This document shows positions 7,886 through 18,516 of a stretch of DNA of 64,000 nt, piece after piece. The stretch's first letter is position 1, and each line of letters starts with the position of its first letter. The notes under the pieces are model-generated. The model searched no databases and was not told where the DNA came from. It saw nothing but the letters and a program-made list of their open reading frames with translations. The DNA comes from Bacteroidota bacterium (GTDB taxonomy: Bacteria > Bacteroidota > Bacteroidia > Flavobacteriales > Flavobacteriaceae). Position numbers and translations under genes: made by a program. The DNA lies in assembly GCA_027620655.1 (NCBI GenBank), contig JAQCDS010000006.1, positions 23,850 through 87,849 on the forward strand, read 5' to 3'.

Positions 7886-10800
7886 ATGTACTACAAATTT
7901 ATGACCATGGCGAATTTTAATTTTAAACAATGGAACCTCATTTTGGGATGGGTTGCATTTGGTATCGCATTTCTAACCTACGCTTTAACTGTAGAGCCGA
8001 CTGTTGGATTTTGGGATACAGGAGAGTATATTTTAACCTCTTCCAAACTTGAAGTTGGCCACCCGCCTGGAGCGCCATTGTTTCAAATGTTAGGTGCATT
8101 TTTCTCTATTTTTGCTTCAGAACCTGCACAAATCGGGCTTGTTCTCAATATGATGAGTGCTGCTGCTAGTGCTTTTACTATTCTTTTTATGTTTTGGACT
8201 ATTGTTTTGTTGTTACAAAACATAGCTGGTAAAGAAACTGAGCTTAATAGCAATAAAAAAGCCGCTATTTTGGGAGCTGCTTTTGTGGGGAGTCTATCTT
8301 TTGCATTTACAGATTCTTTTTGGTTCAATGCAGTAGAAACAGAAGTGTATGCAATGGCTACTCTAATAATGGCCGTAATGTTTTATTTAGGACTTCGCTG
8401 GGAAAAGGAAATGAATACTCCAAGAGGCAACCGCTGGCTGATTTTGATTTCTTTTATTGTAGGACTTTCATTTGGTGTTCATTTTATGGGGCTTTTAACT
8501 ATTCCAGCCATAGGTCTTTTGTACTATTTCAAGAACTATAAAACCATTACACCAAAGAATTTTATTCTTGCAAACATCGTTGTTATTGCCATTTTATTGT
8601 TTGTTTTTAAACTCCTAGCGCCAAATATTTTGAGATACTTCAGTGCACTTGAAATTTTCTTTGTCAATAGTGTTGGATTACCTTTTAATTCTGGAACTAT
8701 AATTGCCTTAATTTTACTTGTTCTTTTGGTATATTATGGGTTAAAACTATCGAAGAAAAAAGGATACATATTCCTTAATACTGGCCTGTTATGTGTAACT
8801 TTTATCATTATCGGATTTACAACTTGGTTGATGCTCCCCATTCGTGCCAATGCCAATATTCCAGTCAATGAAAACAACCCCTCCAGTGCACGAGAACTTT
8901 TGGCCTATTACAACTTGGAACAATATCCTGAAACCCACTTGTTTTACGGGCCACAATTTACCGATCAATATGCTGGGTTGGATGAAAATCAACCTTATGT
9001 TGATGATAAACCAAAATACGAAAAGGATGAAAAAACTGGGTGCTATGTTGTAGTCAATGATTATGAAAACGCCATTCAAAACTACAACAGCGATCACGGT
9101 TCACTATTACCGCGGATGTGGAGTGGAGAGCATGCCGAAAATTATATGATATATTCTGGGCCTTTGGAATTTTCCATTAAATCGGAGTACAAAATGCAAA
9201 ATGAATTTCGAAGTTTAGTCAATAACTTCAGAAAAGCTGTAGCCGATGGCGAAATAGATTATGAAGGCTATCATGAATTTCTAAAAACTTATGGCCGTTA
9301 TTTGGATATTGAAAAACCGTTACTAATTGATAATATTTATTACTTATTTGATTATCAAATTGGGTATATGTATTGGCGCTATTTTATGTGGAATTTCTCT
9401 GGACGTCAAGATGATATTCAAGGAAAAATGGATTTGCATGGCAATTGGCTAACAGGAATCAATTTTATTGATGAATATCTTTTAGGAATTTCTCAAAAAA
9501 ACCTCCCAAGTGATGTTCTAAACAACAAAGCTCGAAATACGTATTATTTACTTCCATTATTATTGGGGTTAATCGGTTTGTTTTTTGTGTTCAACAGAGA
9601 CAAAAAAATATTTTGGACCATGTTGGTGTTTTTCTTATTCACTGGAATAGCCATACAGGTCTATACCAACGTTAGACCCTTTGAACCTCGGGAAAGAGAC
9701 TATTCTTTGGTAGGTTCATTTTATGTCTTTGCGCTTTGGATAGGGATTGGAGTTTATGCCCTTTGTAACAAATTCCAAACATTTAGCAAATCCAAACTTA
9801 TTGCACCAGCAATAAGTGTTTTATGTCTTGTTGCTGTTCCTGGAATTTTAATTAGTCAAAATTGGGATGATCACGATCGTTCCAATAGAAGAACAGCTCA
9901 TGCAATGGCCGTAAATTATTTGGAATCCTGTGCGCCAAATGCTATTATTTTTACCATTGGAGACAATGATACATTTCCGCTTTGGTATGCACAAGAGATT
10001 GAAGGAATTCGAAGAGATGTCCGTGTGGTATGTACAAGTCTTTTTAATGTGGATTGGTATATCGATCAAATGAAACGAAAGGCCTATGATAGCGATCCAA
10101 TACCATCAAAACTAACACACGATCAATATAAATGGGGAACTCGTGATTACATCATAAAAGAAGTGGTAACTAAAGACACGCTAGAAATTAATCAATTTAT
10201 GGATTTTATTTCTAGTGATGACGAGCGAACCAAATACGGCTATGTTTTGGAACAACAAGGTTATCAAACAATAGGACAACGCAATCAAGATTTGAATGCA
10301 AACTATGCCCCTACAGAATATGTCAGAATTCCTGTAAACAAAGAAGCCGTCCTAAAAAATGGCATTGTTGCAGCAAAAGATGCGGATAAAATTGTGGACT
10401 ATATTGATATTAAAATTACGGGGCAAGCCATTATGAAAAATCGTATGATGATGCTCGATATCATTGCACAAAACAACTGGGAACGCCCCATATATTTTAG
10501 TGGTGGAGCCTTTGGTGATGACGATTATATTTGGATGAAAGACTATTTGCAATTAGATGGAATTGCATACAAACTTGTTCCTATAAAAACACCTATTCAA
10601 AAAGGAAGTCCTTTTATGGGGCGAATTGATACTGAAAAAATGTACGACCTCATTAAAAACTGGGAATGGGGCAATAGTGGTAATCCAGAGGTGTATCACG
10701 ATGTTGAGACACGTAGGAATAGTATCACATACAGAGGGCATATGGCGCGATTGATTGAAGATCTCATTAATGAAAAACAGCTAGACAAAGCCGAAGAAAT

Positions 10801-11134
10801 TACGGATTTGGCAATGGAAAAAATGCCCGTTGATATTTTTGGATACTACACTTTCCTTGAACCATTTATAGGAGCTTATTATGAAGTAGACGCAAAGGAA
10901 AAAGCACGAGAACTCTATCAACAAGTTGCCGTGAAATATCAAGAAAATCTTAACTATTTTGGTCAAGTTTCCAATGATAATCAATCCAAATATATTCAAA
11001 ATGTCTATTTCGATATTGAGCGCTACAAAGGTTTAGTAGACACTATCAGTTTGTATGAAGACAAAGATTTCATCAAAGCTGAAATGGAAAAATTCAATGG
11101 ATATTTACGTCTTTTCACGGGGGAAGAATTGTAA
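7886..11134 (+). CDS. Glycosyltransferase family 117 (DUF2723) membrane protein
   Basis: A 1082-residue membrane protein with the DUF2723 signature near the N-terminus (FWDTGEYILTSSKLEVGHPPGAPLF split over residues 48-72), about eight hydrophobic segments in residues 15-340, a second membrane cluster around 545-650, and a large soluble C-terminal part. The family belongs to the GT-C clan and is named glycosyltransferase family 117 / protein O-mannosyltransferase-like; the conserved D/E near the first periplasmic loop fits a lipid-phosphosugar donor enzyme. Donor and acceptor are unknown. Starts at 7901 or 7907 are equally possible, as no clear promoter or ribosome site decides. It is monocistronic here. 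Confidence 0.85.
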   Translation: MYYKFMTMANFNFKQWNLILGWVAFGIAFLTYALTVEPTVGFWDTGEYILTSSKLEVGHPPGAPLFQMLGAFFSIFASEPAQIGLVLNMMSAAASAFTILFMFWTIVLLLQNIAGKETELNSNKKAAILGAAFVGSLSFAFTDSFWFNAVETEVYAMATLIMAVMFYLGLRWEKEMNTPRGNRWLILISFIVGLSFGVHFMGLLTIPAIGLLYYFKNYKTITPKNFILANIVVIAILLFVFKLLAPNILRYFSALEIFFVNSVGLPFNSGTIIALILLVLLVYYGLKLSKKKGYIFLNTGLLCVTFIIIGFTTWLMLPIRANANIPVNENNPSSARELLAYYNLEQYPETHLFYGPQFTDQYAGLDENQPYVDDKPKYEKDEKTGCYVVVNDYENAIQNYNSDHGSLLPRMWSGEHAENYMIYSGPLEFSIKSEYKMQNEFRSLVNNFRKAVADGEIDYEGYHEFLKTYGRYLDIEKPLLIDNIYYLFDYQIGYMYWRYFMWNFSGRQDDIQGKMDLHGNWLTGINFIDEYLLGISQKNLPSDVLNNKARNTYYLLPLLLGLIGLFFVFNRDKKIFWTMLVFFLFTGIAIQVYTNVRPFEPRERDYSLVGSFYVFALWIGIGVYALCNKFQTFSKSKLIAPAISVLCLVAVPGILISQNWDDHDRSNRRTAHAMAVNYLESCAPNAIIFTIGDNDTFPLWYAQEIEGIRRDVRVVCTSLFNVDWYIDQMKRKAYDSDPIPSKLTHDQYKWGTRDYIIKEVVTKDTLEINQFMDFISSDDERTKYGYVLEQQGYQTIGQRNQDLNANYAPTEYVRIPVNKEAVLKNGIVAAKDADKIVDYIDIKITGQAIMKNRMMMLDIIAQNNWERPIYFSGGAFGDDDYIWMKDYLQLDGIAYKLVPIKTPIQKGSPFMGRIDTEKMYDLIKNWEWGNSGNPEVYHDVETRRNSITYRGHMARLIEDLINEKQLDKAEEITDLAMEKMPVDIFGYYTFLEPFIGAYYEVDAKEKARELYQQVAVKYQENLNYFGQVSNDNQSKYIQNVYFDIERYKGLVDTISLYEDKDFIKAEMEKFNGYLRLFTGEEL

Positions 11135-11168
11135 GACTAGTCCAATCTCAGCATATAAGTGTAAAAAA

Positions 11169-11465
11169 TTACATGTGATTTTGCATGAGACCAATGATGG
11201 TATTGGCATCAAGCTCTCCACTTTGTCGCCATTTCATATCACCAGACTTATAAATAATGAGTGTAGGCAATCCTTTGATTCTTAGGGCTTCAGAAAGGGC
11301 TTGATTTTTGTCAACATCTATTTTTATGACTTTGGCTTTATCGCCAAGTGCAGCAGCCACGTCTCGAAGTACATCGTGCATGGCATTTGAAGCTTCGTCC
11401 CACTCTGTAAAAAAATCGAAAAGAACAGGAACTTCAACATCTATTAATTCTCCAAATTTGGACAT
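11169..11465 (-). CDS. Thioredoxin-fold protein lacking the CxxC active site
   Basis: A 98-residue protein with a full thioredoxin fold pattern: VPVLFDFFTEW, the AKVIKIDVDKN strand, cis-proline loop KGLPTLIIYKSG and the C-terminal helix. Where an active thioredoxin has WCGPC, this has WDEAS, and the protein contains no cysteine at all. It therefore cannot do disulfide exchange and is more likely a binding or scaffolding member. Bacteroidota carry similar short proteins, so this is probably a family trait and not a recent mutation. It converges with the GT117 gene and is separated by 115 bases from the metallophosphoesterase on the same strand. Confidence 0.85.
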   Translation of the reverse strand: MSKFGELIDVEVPVLFDFFTEWDEASNAMHDVLRDVAAALGDKAKVIKIDVDKNQALSEALRIKGLPTLIIYKSGDMKWRQSGELDANTIIGLMQNHM

Positions 11466-11580
11466 GATATTGCAATTAATTTAATGATTTGATATAAATT
11501 TTGTTAAATCATCTAATACAATATTAAAAAAAGAAAATTAAATCAGAGTAATTTTTTTATTTATTTAAAGAAATTACAGG

Positions 11581-12816
11581 TTATTTAACCTCGTATTTGC
11601 CTTTTTTTAATGTAATCACCGTGATTTCTGGCCAAATCCCAACTCGCCCTGGAAAAGCCAAGAATCCAAAACCACGATTAACATTAAGATATTCCCCATC
11701 TTGTTCATATAATCCTGCCCAGTATTTATAGCGCCATTTTATTGGACTCCATTTAACTAATCCAGGAATTTCAATGCCAAATTGCATTCCATGGGTATGA
11801 CCACTAAGAGTTAGATGATAATGGAGCTTATCTTTTGTAACTTCATATTCCCAATGCGAAGGGTCGTGGCTCAACAATATTTTAAAGTCATCATCAGAAA
11901 TTTGAGAGGTTGCCTTTTTTAAATCCCCCTTTTGCTTAAAACCTTTACCCCAGTTTTCTACACCAATCACTGCAATTCGAGCACCTTTCTTTTCTATAAA
12001 TCTCGCTTCATCCAAAAGTAATTGAAATCCCATCTGCTCTTGAAGTTTCAGCATGTCTTGAAAGTTTTTTTCTTTGTCTTCTTTTGATGGCCAGCGCGTA
12101 TAATCTCCATAATCGTGATTCCCCAAAACAGAAAATATTCCATCTTTGGCACTTAATTTTGAAAATGTTGCTTTCCAAGGTTCCATTTCAGAAGTTTTAC
12201 TATTGACCAAGTCGCCTGTAAACATAATCACATCCGATTCTTGTTCATTAATTAAGTCAATGGCATACTCAATTTTTGCTTTTTTGTCAAAACTTCCGCT
12301 GTGGATATCGCTTATTTGTGTGATTTTATAGCCGTCAAATTCGTGAGGTAAATCATCAAAAAACAAAGTATATTTAAGAACTTTAAAATTATATTTCCCT
12401 TTTGTAATTCCATATAAAATTGACAAAAAAGGAATAGCCGCAACCCCCAAAGCCAGTTGTCCTAAGACCTTTCTACGACCTTTAAAAAAGGGAACACTTG
12501 TACTACTTTGCGAAGTGATTTTATTAAAAATTGCTTCGAAAAGACGAAAAACATCTTCACCAAACATAACAACAATTAGGATAAATTTTGGAACATACAA
12601 AAGTACAAATAAAGCAAAAGCTGTATAAAAACTATGATTTATCCCTGAAGACCGATCAAATGTAACTGATTGATATACAATATTGCCCAACACTAGTATA
12701 GAACAAAGAACATAAATTGAAGTTACCCAAGGATTTTTTGTAACACTCCTAAAGCTTTGAAGCGCGTAAAAATCTAGGGCAAGAACAATTCCAATAAAAA
12801 TTAGAAGTCTAATCAT
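11581..12816 (-). CDS. Membrane-anchored metallophosphoesterase
   Basis: The protein has about three hydrophobic segments in residues 1-110, a further one near residue 130, and a C-terminal calcineurin-like phosphoesterase domain with all metal-binding blocks in order: DIHSG, GDLVNS, GNHDYGDY, LLSHDPSHW and SGHTHGMQFG. Family members hydrolyse phosphate esters such as UDP-diacylglucosamine or cyclic nucleotides; the substrate is not known for this membrane group. The start at 12816 (MIRLLIFIGIVLALDFYALQ) is preferred over 12858 because a TATTTTTG element (12841-12834) lies inside the longer version. The gene is monocistronic and diverges from the FHS transporter. Confidence 0.85.
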   Translation of the reverse strand: MIRLLIFIGIVLALDFYALQSFRSVTKNPWVTSIYVLCSILVLGNIVYQSVTFDRSSGINHSFYTAFALFVLLYVPKFILIVVMFGEDVFRLFEAIFNKITSQSSTSVPFFKGRRKVLGQLALGVAAIPFLSILYGITKGKYNFKVLKYTLFFDDLPHEFDGYKITQISDIHSGSFDKKAKIEYAIDLINEQESDVIMFTGDLVNSKTSEMEPWKATFSKLSAKDGIFSVLGNHDYGDYTRWPSKEDKEKNFQDMLKLQEQMGFQLLLDEARFIEKKGARIAVIGVENWGKGFKQKGDLKKATSQISDDDFKILLSHDPSHWEYEVTKDKLHYHLTLSGHTHGMQFGIEIPGLVKWSPIKWRYKYWAGLYEQDGEYLNVNRGFGFLAFPGRVGIWPEITVITLKKGKYEVK

Positions 12817-12989
12817 TTTTAAAAAACTTGGTGCAAAAATAGTGTAAAACTTTAGCATCTAATGTGGAATAAAATTTTTTAACTATTGTTTTAGAATTCT
12901 TTTATTGTTAGTATATTTCACACTAATAACATGACCTACTTTCTATAAGGCTTCAACTGTCCTCAAAGAAAGATTTAATACAATATGAA

Positions 12990-14651
12990 ATGAGTTCAAA
13001 AAACAATCAATCCGCGTTAACAACTTTAGTAACCGTCTTTTTCTTTTGGGGATTTATCGCCGCTTCGAACGGGGTTTTTATACCTTTTTGTAAAACCTAT
13101 TTTAATATTGATCAATTCCAATCTCAATTGGTCGATTTTGCATTTTATGGCGCCTATTATTTAGGCGCATTATTTCTTTTTGTAATGTCAAGTAGTATCA
13201 AAAAAGATGTTTTGAATAATTGGGGTTATAAAAAAGGTATTATTTATGGGCTACTCGTTTCTGCCCTTGGTGCATTGCTTATGTATCCTTTTATTGATGA
13301 AGCACAACAAGGAGATACGCCTGTCTTTTATTTGGTACTATTAGCGCTCTTTATTGTAGGTCTAGGGTTTTCATTACAACAAACCGCTGCAAATCCTTTT
13401 GTGTATTCATTAGGAGATCCCAATAAAGGCTCACAACGTTTAAATCTTGCGGGGGGAGTTAACTCTTTTGGAACAACCATTGGCCCCATTGTGATTGCAC
13501 TTATTATTTTTGGATCTACACCTTTATCTGGAGATGAACTAAATCAAATGATTAAAAATAATGAGATAACATTAAACACTGTTCAGCTTTTATACATTGG
13601 AGTTGGGGTTTTATTTTTGGCAGCGGCGGCACTTTTTCACTTTTCAAAAAAATTAAAAAACACAAAATCAAACGATAGTTTTGAACCTGCAAACAAAGCC
13701 AAAAATACACTTGTTGGACTCACTATTATAATTGCTGTTTGTTTTGGAGTGATTTTTAACACTTATTCGAACGGCAAAGAAGCTACAGCAGCTGTTGAAA
13801 ACACAAGGTTAATATTACTCTTTGTAGCTCTATTGGCGGTTGTAGTAAGTGTATTCTTTGCCAATTCGAGGGCTTCTAAAACCCCAAAAGGATGGGGTGC
13901 GATGAAGTATCCTCAACTAGTTTTGGGTATGCTCGCTATATTTACATACGTTGGCGTGGAAGTCACTATTCAAAGTAACTTGGGAGAACTTTTAAAATCT
14001 GTTGCAGATAAAGTTAACAACTTAAACCCTCTAGGTCTCAAAGTAATGAATGATGCCGAAATTGCACCATTCATTTCACTATATTGGGGTGGATTAATGA
14101 TTGGGCGATGGGTTGGTGCAATTACAGTTTTTAATCCAAGTAAAGGCCTCAAAAAATGGTTGCTTATTCTTGTTCCCTATGTTGCTTTTGGAGTTATACT
14201 TTTAGTGAACTTTGGAAAATACTCCTCAAATGAAATTCTTTTGTTCAGCATTTGTGTTGCAACTCAAATTGGTGGATTTTTCTTAGCAAAAGACAATCCA
14301 ATTGCAACTTTAAAAATCTTTAGTATTCTTGGTATTTTAAGTATGTTAATTGGGGTTTTTGGTTCTGGACAATTGGCCTTATTTGCGCTTTTATCTGGTG
14401 GATTATTTTGTTCTATTATGTGGCCATGTATTTTTGCTCTCAGTATTACAGGTCTAGGAAAGTATACTGCACAAGGGTCTGCATTTTTAATTATGATGAT
14501 TTTAGGCGGTGCCATTATTCCCCCGCTTCAAGGAAAACTAGCAGATATTTTTAGCATACAATCGTCATACTGGATTGCTGTTATATGCTTTGTTTATTTA
14601 TTGTTTTATACTTTTAAAACAAAAACTGCATTGCAAAAACAAGGACTTTAA
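12990..14651 (+). CDS. FHS-family sugar MFS transporter (FucP/NagP-like)
   Basis: A 553-residue inner-membrane proton-coupled sugar permease. The N-terminus ([20 protein letters not shown]) and the central [19 protein letters not shown] and [14 protein letters not shown] blocks are diagnostic of the fucose/galactose/N-acetylglucosamine permease (FHS) family. It is longer than the usual 410-440 residues because of extended loops between membrane segments around residues 225-290. The glycosylasparaginase gene starts 9 bases after its stop, so the two probably form an operon; a GlcNAc or related amino-sugar cargo would fit that context but is inferred. Confidence 0.85.
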   Translation: MSSKNNQSALTTLVTVFFFWGFIAASNGVFIPFCKTYFNIDQFQSQLVDFAFYGAYYLGALFLFVMSSSIKKDVLNNWGYKKGIIYGLLVSALGALLMYPFIDEAQQGDTPVFYLVLLALFIVGLGFSLQQTAANPFVYSLGDPNKGSQRLNLAGGVNSFGTTIGPIVIALIIFGSTPLSGDELNQMIKNNEITLNTVQLLYIGVGVLFLAAAALFHFSKKLKNTKSNDSFEPANKAKNTLVGLTIIIAVCFGVIFNTYSNGKEATAAVENTRLILLFVALLAVVVSVFFANSRASKTPKGWGAMKYPQLVLGMLAIFTYVGVEVTIQSNLGELLKSVADKVNNLNPLGLKVMNDAEIAPFISLYWGGLMIGRWVGAITVFNPSKGLKKWLLILVPYVAFGVILLVNFGKYSSNEILLFSICVATQIGGFFLAKDNPIATLKIFSILGILSMLIGVFGSGQLALFALLSGGLFCSIMWPCIFALSITGLGKYTAQGSAFLIMMILGGAIIPPLQGKLADIFSIQSSYWIAVICFVYLLFYTFKTKTALQKQGL

Positions 14652-14660
14652 TTTCAAGAT

Positions 14661-15665
14661 TTGAAAATGAAGAGAAGAAAATTTATCAAAAATGCATCAT
14701 TAACAAGTCTTGGAATAACTGTTGCTGGGACGTTGAATAGTTGTGTTGATTCTTCTGAAAATACTTTTGTAAATCCAAAAATTAAACCCCAAATTCCTGT
14801 TGTAATTGCAACATGGAATGTAAAATTTGCTACGGCGGAAGCGTGGAAAATATTAATTGATGGCGGAAGTGCGCTAGATGCTGTTGAGCAAGGATGTCGA
14901 ATAGAAGAAGCCAATGAAAAAGGACAATCGGTAGGGAAAGGCGGGCTTCCAGACAGAGACGGCAATGTGACTCTGGATGCATGTATTATGAATGAACAAG
15001 GAAATTGTGGTGCTGTTGTTTTTTTACAAAATATAACTCATGCCGTATCTGTGGCCCGTAGAGTAATGGAAGACACTCCACATGTAATGCTTGCAGGAAA
15101 AGGCGCAGAAAAATTTGCAATTTCAAAAGGATTTAAAAAAGAAAATTTACTTACTGAAGCCTCTAAATTAGCATGGAAAAAATGGGCAGAAACAAGTCAA
15201 TATAGTCCAATAATAAATATCGAAAACCACGACACTGTAGGCGTGTTAGCCATTGATAAAAACGGTGATATTTCAGGGGCATGCACCACGAGCGGACTGG
15301 CCTACAAAATGAACGGTAGAGTTGGAGACTCCCCAATTATTGGGTCAGGGCTTTTTGTAGATAATAATGTTGGAGGTGCTGTAGCAACAGGGCTTGGAGA
15401 AGAAGTTGTAAAAACCGTTGGCAGTTTCTTAATCGTAGAACTTATGCGTCAAGGGAAAACACCTCAACAAGCCTGCGAAGAAGCCATTCGGCGAATTGTC
15501 GACAAACCCAACAGTCAATACAAAAATTTTCAAGTAGGATATATTGCTGTAAATAAACAAGGTGAAACAGGAGCCTACTCTATTCATCAGTGGTTCAGCA
15601 TGACAAAATATCAAAATGGAGAAAATCAAAATATTCAATCCGATTATTTTAATAAAAATTGCTAA
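14661..15665 (+). CDS. N4-(beta-N-acetylglucosaminyl)-L-asparaginase (glycosylasparaginase)
   Basis: Ntn-hydrolase that cleaves the GlcNAc-asparagine linkage of N-glycan remnants. The 334 residues include GGSALDAVEQGCRIEE and GNVTLDACIMN early on, and the autocleavage site NHDTVGVLAID near residue 190, where the threonine after HD becomes the N-terminal nucleophile; ACTTSGLAYKMNGRVGDSP follows as the substrate-binding block. The N-terminus (KRRKFIKNASLTSLG...LNSC) has a twin-arginine-like start and a cysteine that could be lipidated, so it is exported. It follows the FHS sugar transporter by 9 bases and precedes polA by 10. A start at the second methionine (14667) is possible. Confidence 0.9.
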   Translation: MKMKRRKFIKNASLTSLGITVAGTLNSCVDSSENTFVNPKIKPQIPVVIATWNVKFATAEAWKILIDGGSALDAVEQGCRIEEANEKGQSVGKGGLPDRDGNVTLDACIMNEQGNCGAVVFLQNITHAVSVARRVMEDTPHVMLAGKGAEKFAISKGFKKENLLTEASKLAWKKWAETSQYSPIINIENHDTVGVLAIDKNGDISGACTTSGLAYKMNGRVGDSPIIGSGLFVDNNVGGAVATGLGEEVVKTVGSFLIVELMRQGKTPQQACEEAIRRIVDKPNSQYKNFQVGYIAVNKQGETGAYSIHQWFSMTKYQNGENQNIQSDYFNKNC

Positions 15666-15675
15666 AGTATAAACA

Positions 15676-18516
15676 ATGGCTCAGCAAAAACGTTTATTTC
15701 TTCTTGATGCTTATGCTCTTATTTTTAGAGGCTATTATGCATTTATCAAAAACCCAAGAATCAATTCTAAAGGACTTGACACTTCTGCTATTTTAGGATT
15801 TACAAACTCTCTATTGGATGTAATAAAAAGAGAGCGTCCAGACCATTTGGCCGTTTGTTTTGATAAAGGAGGAAGTACAGATCGACTCGAAGTTTTTCCA
15901 GAGTACAAAGCAAATCGAGATGAAACCCCAGAGGGAATAAAAGTCGCTGTTCCATATATCCATAAAATATTAGAAGCCATGCATATTCCAATTATGGTTA
16001 AAGATGGATATGAAGCTGACGATATCATTGGAACATTGGCCAAAAAAGCAGAAAAAGAAGGCTATCAAACTTATATGGTTACCCCCGACAAAGATTTTGC
16101 TCAACTCGTCAGCGAAAATATTTTTATGTATCGCCCAATGTTTGGTGGTGGTTATGAAACTTGGGGTGTAGAAGAAGTCAAAGAAAAGTTTGAAGTTCAA
16201 GACCCAAAACAAGTCATAGATTTTTTAGGAATGAAAGGCGATGCGGTTGATAATATCCCTGGTCTTCCTGGAGTAGGCGACAAAACAGCAAAAAAATTTA
16301 TTAATCTCTACGGAAGTATGGAGGGGCTCATTGAAAATGCTCACCAGCTCAAAGGCAAAATGAGAGAAAAGGTTGAAGCCAACGCAGAACTCGGACTGCT
16401 TTCGAAAAAACTAGCCACAATTTTATTAGATGTCCCTGTCGATTTTAATGCTAAAAACTTTGAGCTAGACGAGCCCAATCATGAAAAAGTAAATGAAATT
16501 TTTCAAGAATTAGAATTCAGACGTTTAATAGAAAATTTCAAAAAAACATTTGCAGCAAATAAGGCCGATACTACTAATGCTGATGAAAATACTTCAGAAA
16601 AAGGAACCCCAAAAATCACAAAAAATACAACGGCGGGCACAGGTCAATTTTCACTTTTTGATGCCCCTATTGAAGAAAATTCAGTGGCTCCAATATTTGA
16701 AAGATCAACTATAAAATCGGTCGCACACTTTTATCAATTTATTGAAAGTGATTTTGCTTTTGATTTGTTTTTAAAACAACTTTTAGAAAAAAAATCGGTG
16801 TGTTTTGATACCGAAACCACATCCCTCAATCCTCTTGAAGCTAAGCTTGTTGGAATTGCTTTTTCTTGGGAAGCACACAAAGGCTTTTATATTCCTTTCC
16901 CAGATGAACAAGAAAAAGCTCAGCAATTAATTGAAAAGCTCAGACCCTTTTTTGAAAATGAGAATATTGAAAAAATTGGTCAAAATTTAAAATATGATAT
17001 TAAGGTGTTGCACAAATACAATCTTTCTGTTGAAGGCCCTTTGTTTGATACCATGATTGCACATTATCTTATCAACCCCGATATGCGTCATAATATGAAT
17101 ATTTTGGCAGAAACCTACCTCAACTATACGCCTATGGCTATTGAAGAGTTGATTGGGAAAAAAGGGAAACACCAAAAATCGATGCGTAGCGTAAGCTTAG
17201 AAACGATTACTGAGTATGCTGTTGAAGATGCCGATATTACATATCAATTAGCTCAGCATTTCAAGAAAGAAATGTCTGATGCAAATACACTAAATCTTTT
17301 CAATTCTATAGAAATTCCTTTAATCAAAGTACTGGCTTCTATGGAATTAGAAGGCATTCGACTTGATGTTGATTTTCTAAAAAGTCTGTCTTTAGATTTA
17401 AATAATGACATCAAAACCCTCGAACAGAATATTTTTGACAAAGCTGGGGAGGTTTTTAACATTGCATCACCTAAACAATTAGGTGTCATTTTATTTGAAA
17501 AATTAAAACTCGTTGATAAACCTAAAAAAACAAAAACGGGGCAATACAGCACTGCAGAAGATGTACTTTCTTATCTGGCTAAAGACCATGAAATCATCCG
17601 AAATATTTTAGAATATAGAGGGTTGACGAAGCTAAAAAGCACGTATGTTGATGCTCTCCCTGAGCAAGTTTTACAAAATACAGGACGAATTCATACAGAA
17701 TATCTACAAACGGTTGCAGCCACTGGGCGGCTGAGTAGTATCAATCCAAATCTTCAAAATATTCCCATACGAACAGAGCGTGGCCGACAAGTTCGAAAAG
17801 CATTTGTTCCTCGAAATGAAGACTTTATATTACTTGCAGCAGATTACTCTCAAATTGAATTACGTGTGATTGCGGCCCTAAGCGAAGAAGAAACCATGAT
17901 TGAGGCGTTTAAAAATGGAGAAGACATTCATGCTTCTACTGCTTCAAGAGTATTTAATGTGCCATTGTCTGAGGTTAATCGCGAACAACGCAGCAATGCA
18001 AAAACCGTCAATTTTGGAATTATTTATGGTGTTTCTGCTTTTGGACTAAGCAATCAAACAGATTTAAGTAGAACAGAAGCCAAAGCGCTTATTGATACCT
18101 ATTATGCGACTTATCCAAAATTACGAGCGTACATTGCTGATCAAATTGATTTTGCACGAGATAATGGTTATGTAAAAACAATTTCCAATCGGCGTAGATA
18201 TTTAAAAGATATCAATTCTAGAAATGCTGTTGTTCGGGGTGCTGCTGAGCGTAATTCTGTAAATGCACCTATTCAAGGTAGTGCCGCAGACATCATCAAA
18301 ATTGCAATGATTAATATTTACAAAAATCTTAATGAAGGAGATTTTAAAAGTAAGATGCTGTTACAAGTGCATGACGAACTTGTTTTTGATGTTTACAAAC
18401 CTGAATTAGAAAGGATTAAATCGCTAATTAAAACAGAAATGGAAAATGCCCACACAATGGTTGTACCATTAGATGTTGAACTAGATATTGGAAAAAATTG
18501 GTTGGAAGCTCACTAA
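15676..18516 (+). CDS. polA: DNA polymerase I
   Basis: Repair and Okazaki-fragment polymerase of 946 residues. Residues 1-290 are the 5'-3' exonuclease ([35 protein letters not shown]); about 350-545 the 3'-5' exonuclease with apparently intact acidic motifs ([36 protein letters not shown]), so proofreading is likely kept; about 560-946 the polymerase domain ([53 protein letters not shown]). It lies 10 bases after the glycosylasparaginase gene, which may give read-through. The last 4 bases overlap the end of the convergent sucB. Confidence 0.98.
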   Translation: MAQQKRLFLLDAYALIFRGYYAFIKNPRINSKGLDTSAILGFTNSLLDVIKRERPDHLAVCFDKGGSTDRLEVFPEYKANRDETPEGIKVAVPYIHKILEAMHIPIMVKDGYEADDIIGTLAKKAEKEGYQTYMVTPDKDFAQLVSENIFMYRPMFGGGYETWGVEEVKEKFEVQDPKQVIDFLGMKGDAVDNIPGLPGVGDKTAKKFINLYGSMEGLIENAHQLKGKMREKVEANAELGLLSKKLATILLDVPVDFNAKNFELDEPNHEKVNEIFQELEFRRLIENFKKTFAANKADTTNADENTSEKGTPKITKNTTAGTGQFSLFDAPIEENSVAPIFERSTIKSVAHFYQFIESDFAFDLFLKQLLEKKSVCFDTETTSLNPLEAKLVGIAFSWEAHKGFYIPFPDEQEKAQQLIEKLRPFFENENIEKIGQNLKYDIKVLHKYNLSVEGPLFDTMIAHYLINPDMRHNMNILAETYLNYTPMAIEELIGKKGKHQKSMRSVSLETITEYAVEDADITYQLAQHFKKEMSDANTLNLFNSIEIPLIKVLASMELEGIRLDVDFLKSLSLDLNNDIKTLEQNIFDKAGEVFNIASPKQLGVILFEKLKLVDKPKKTKTGQYSTAEDVLSYLAKDHEIIRNILEYRGLTKLKSTYVDALPEQVLQNTGRIHTEYLQTVAATGRLSSINPNLQNIPIRTERGRQVRKAFVPRNEDFILLAADYSQIELRVIAALSEEETMIEAFKNGEDIHASTASRVFNVPLSEVNREQRSNAKTVNFGIIYGVSAFGLSNQTDLSRTEAKALIDTYYATYPKLRAYIADQIDFARDNGYVKTISNRRRYLKDINSRNAVVRGAAERNSVNAPIQGSAADIIKIAMINIYKNLNEGDFKSKMLLQVHDELVFDVYKPELERIKSLIKTEMENAHTMVVPLDVELDIGKNWLEAH

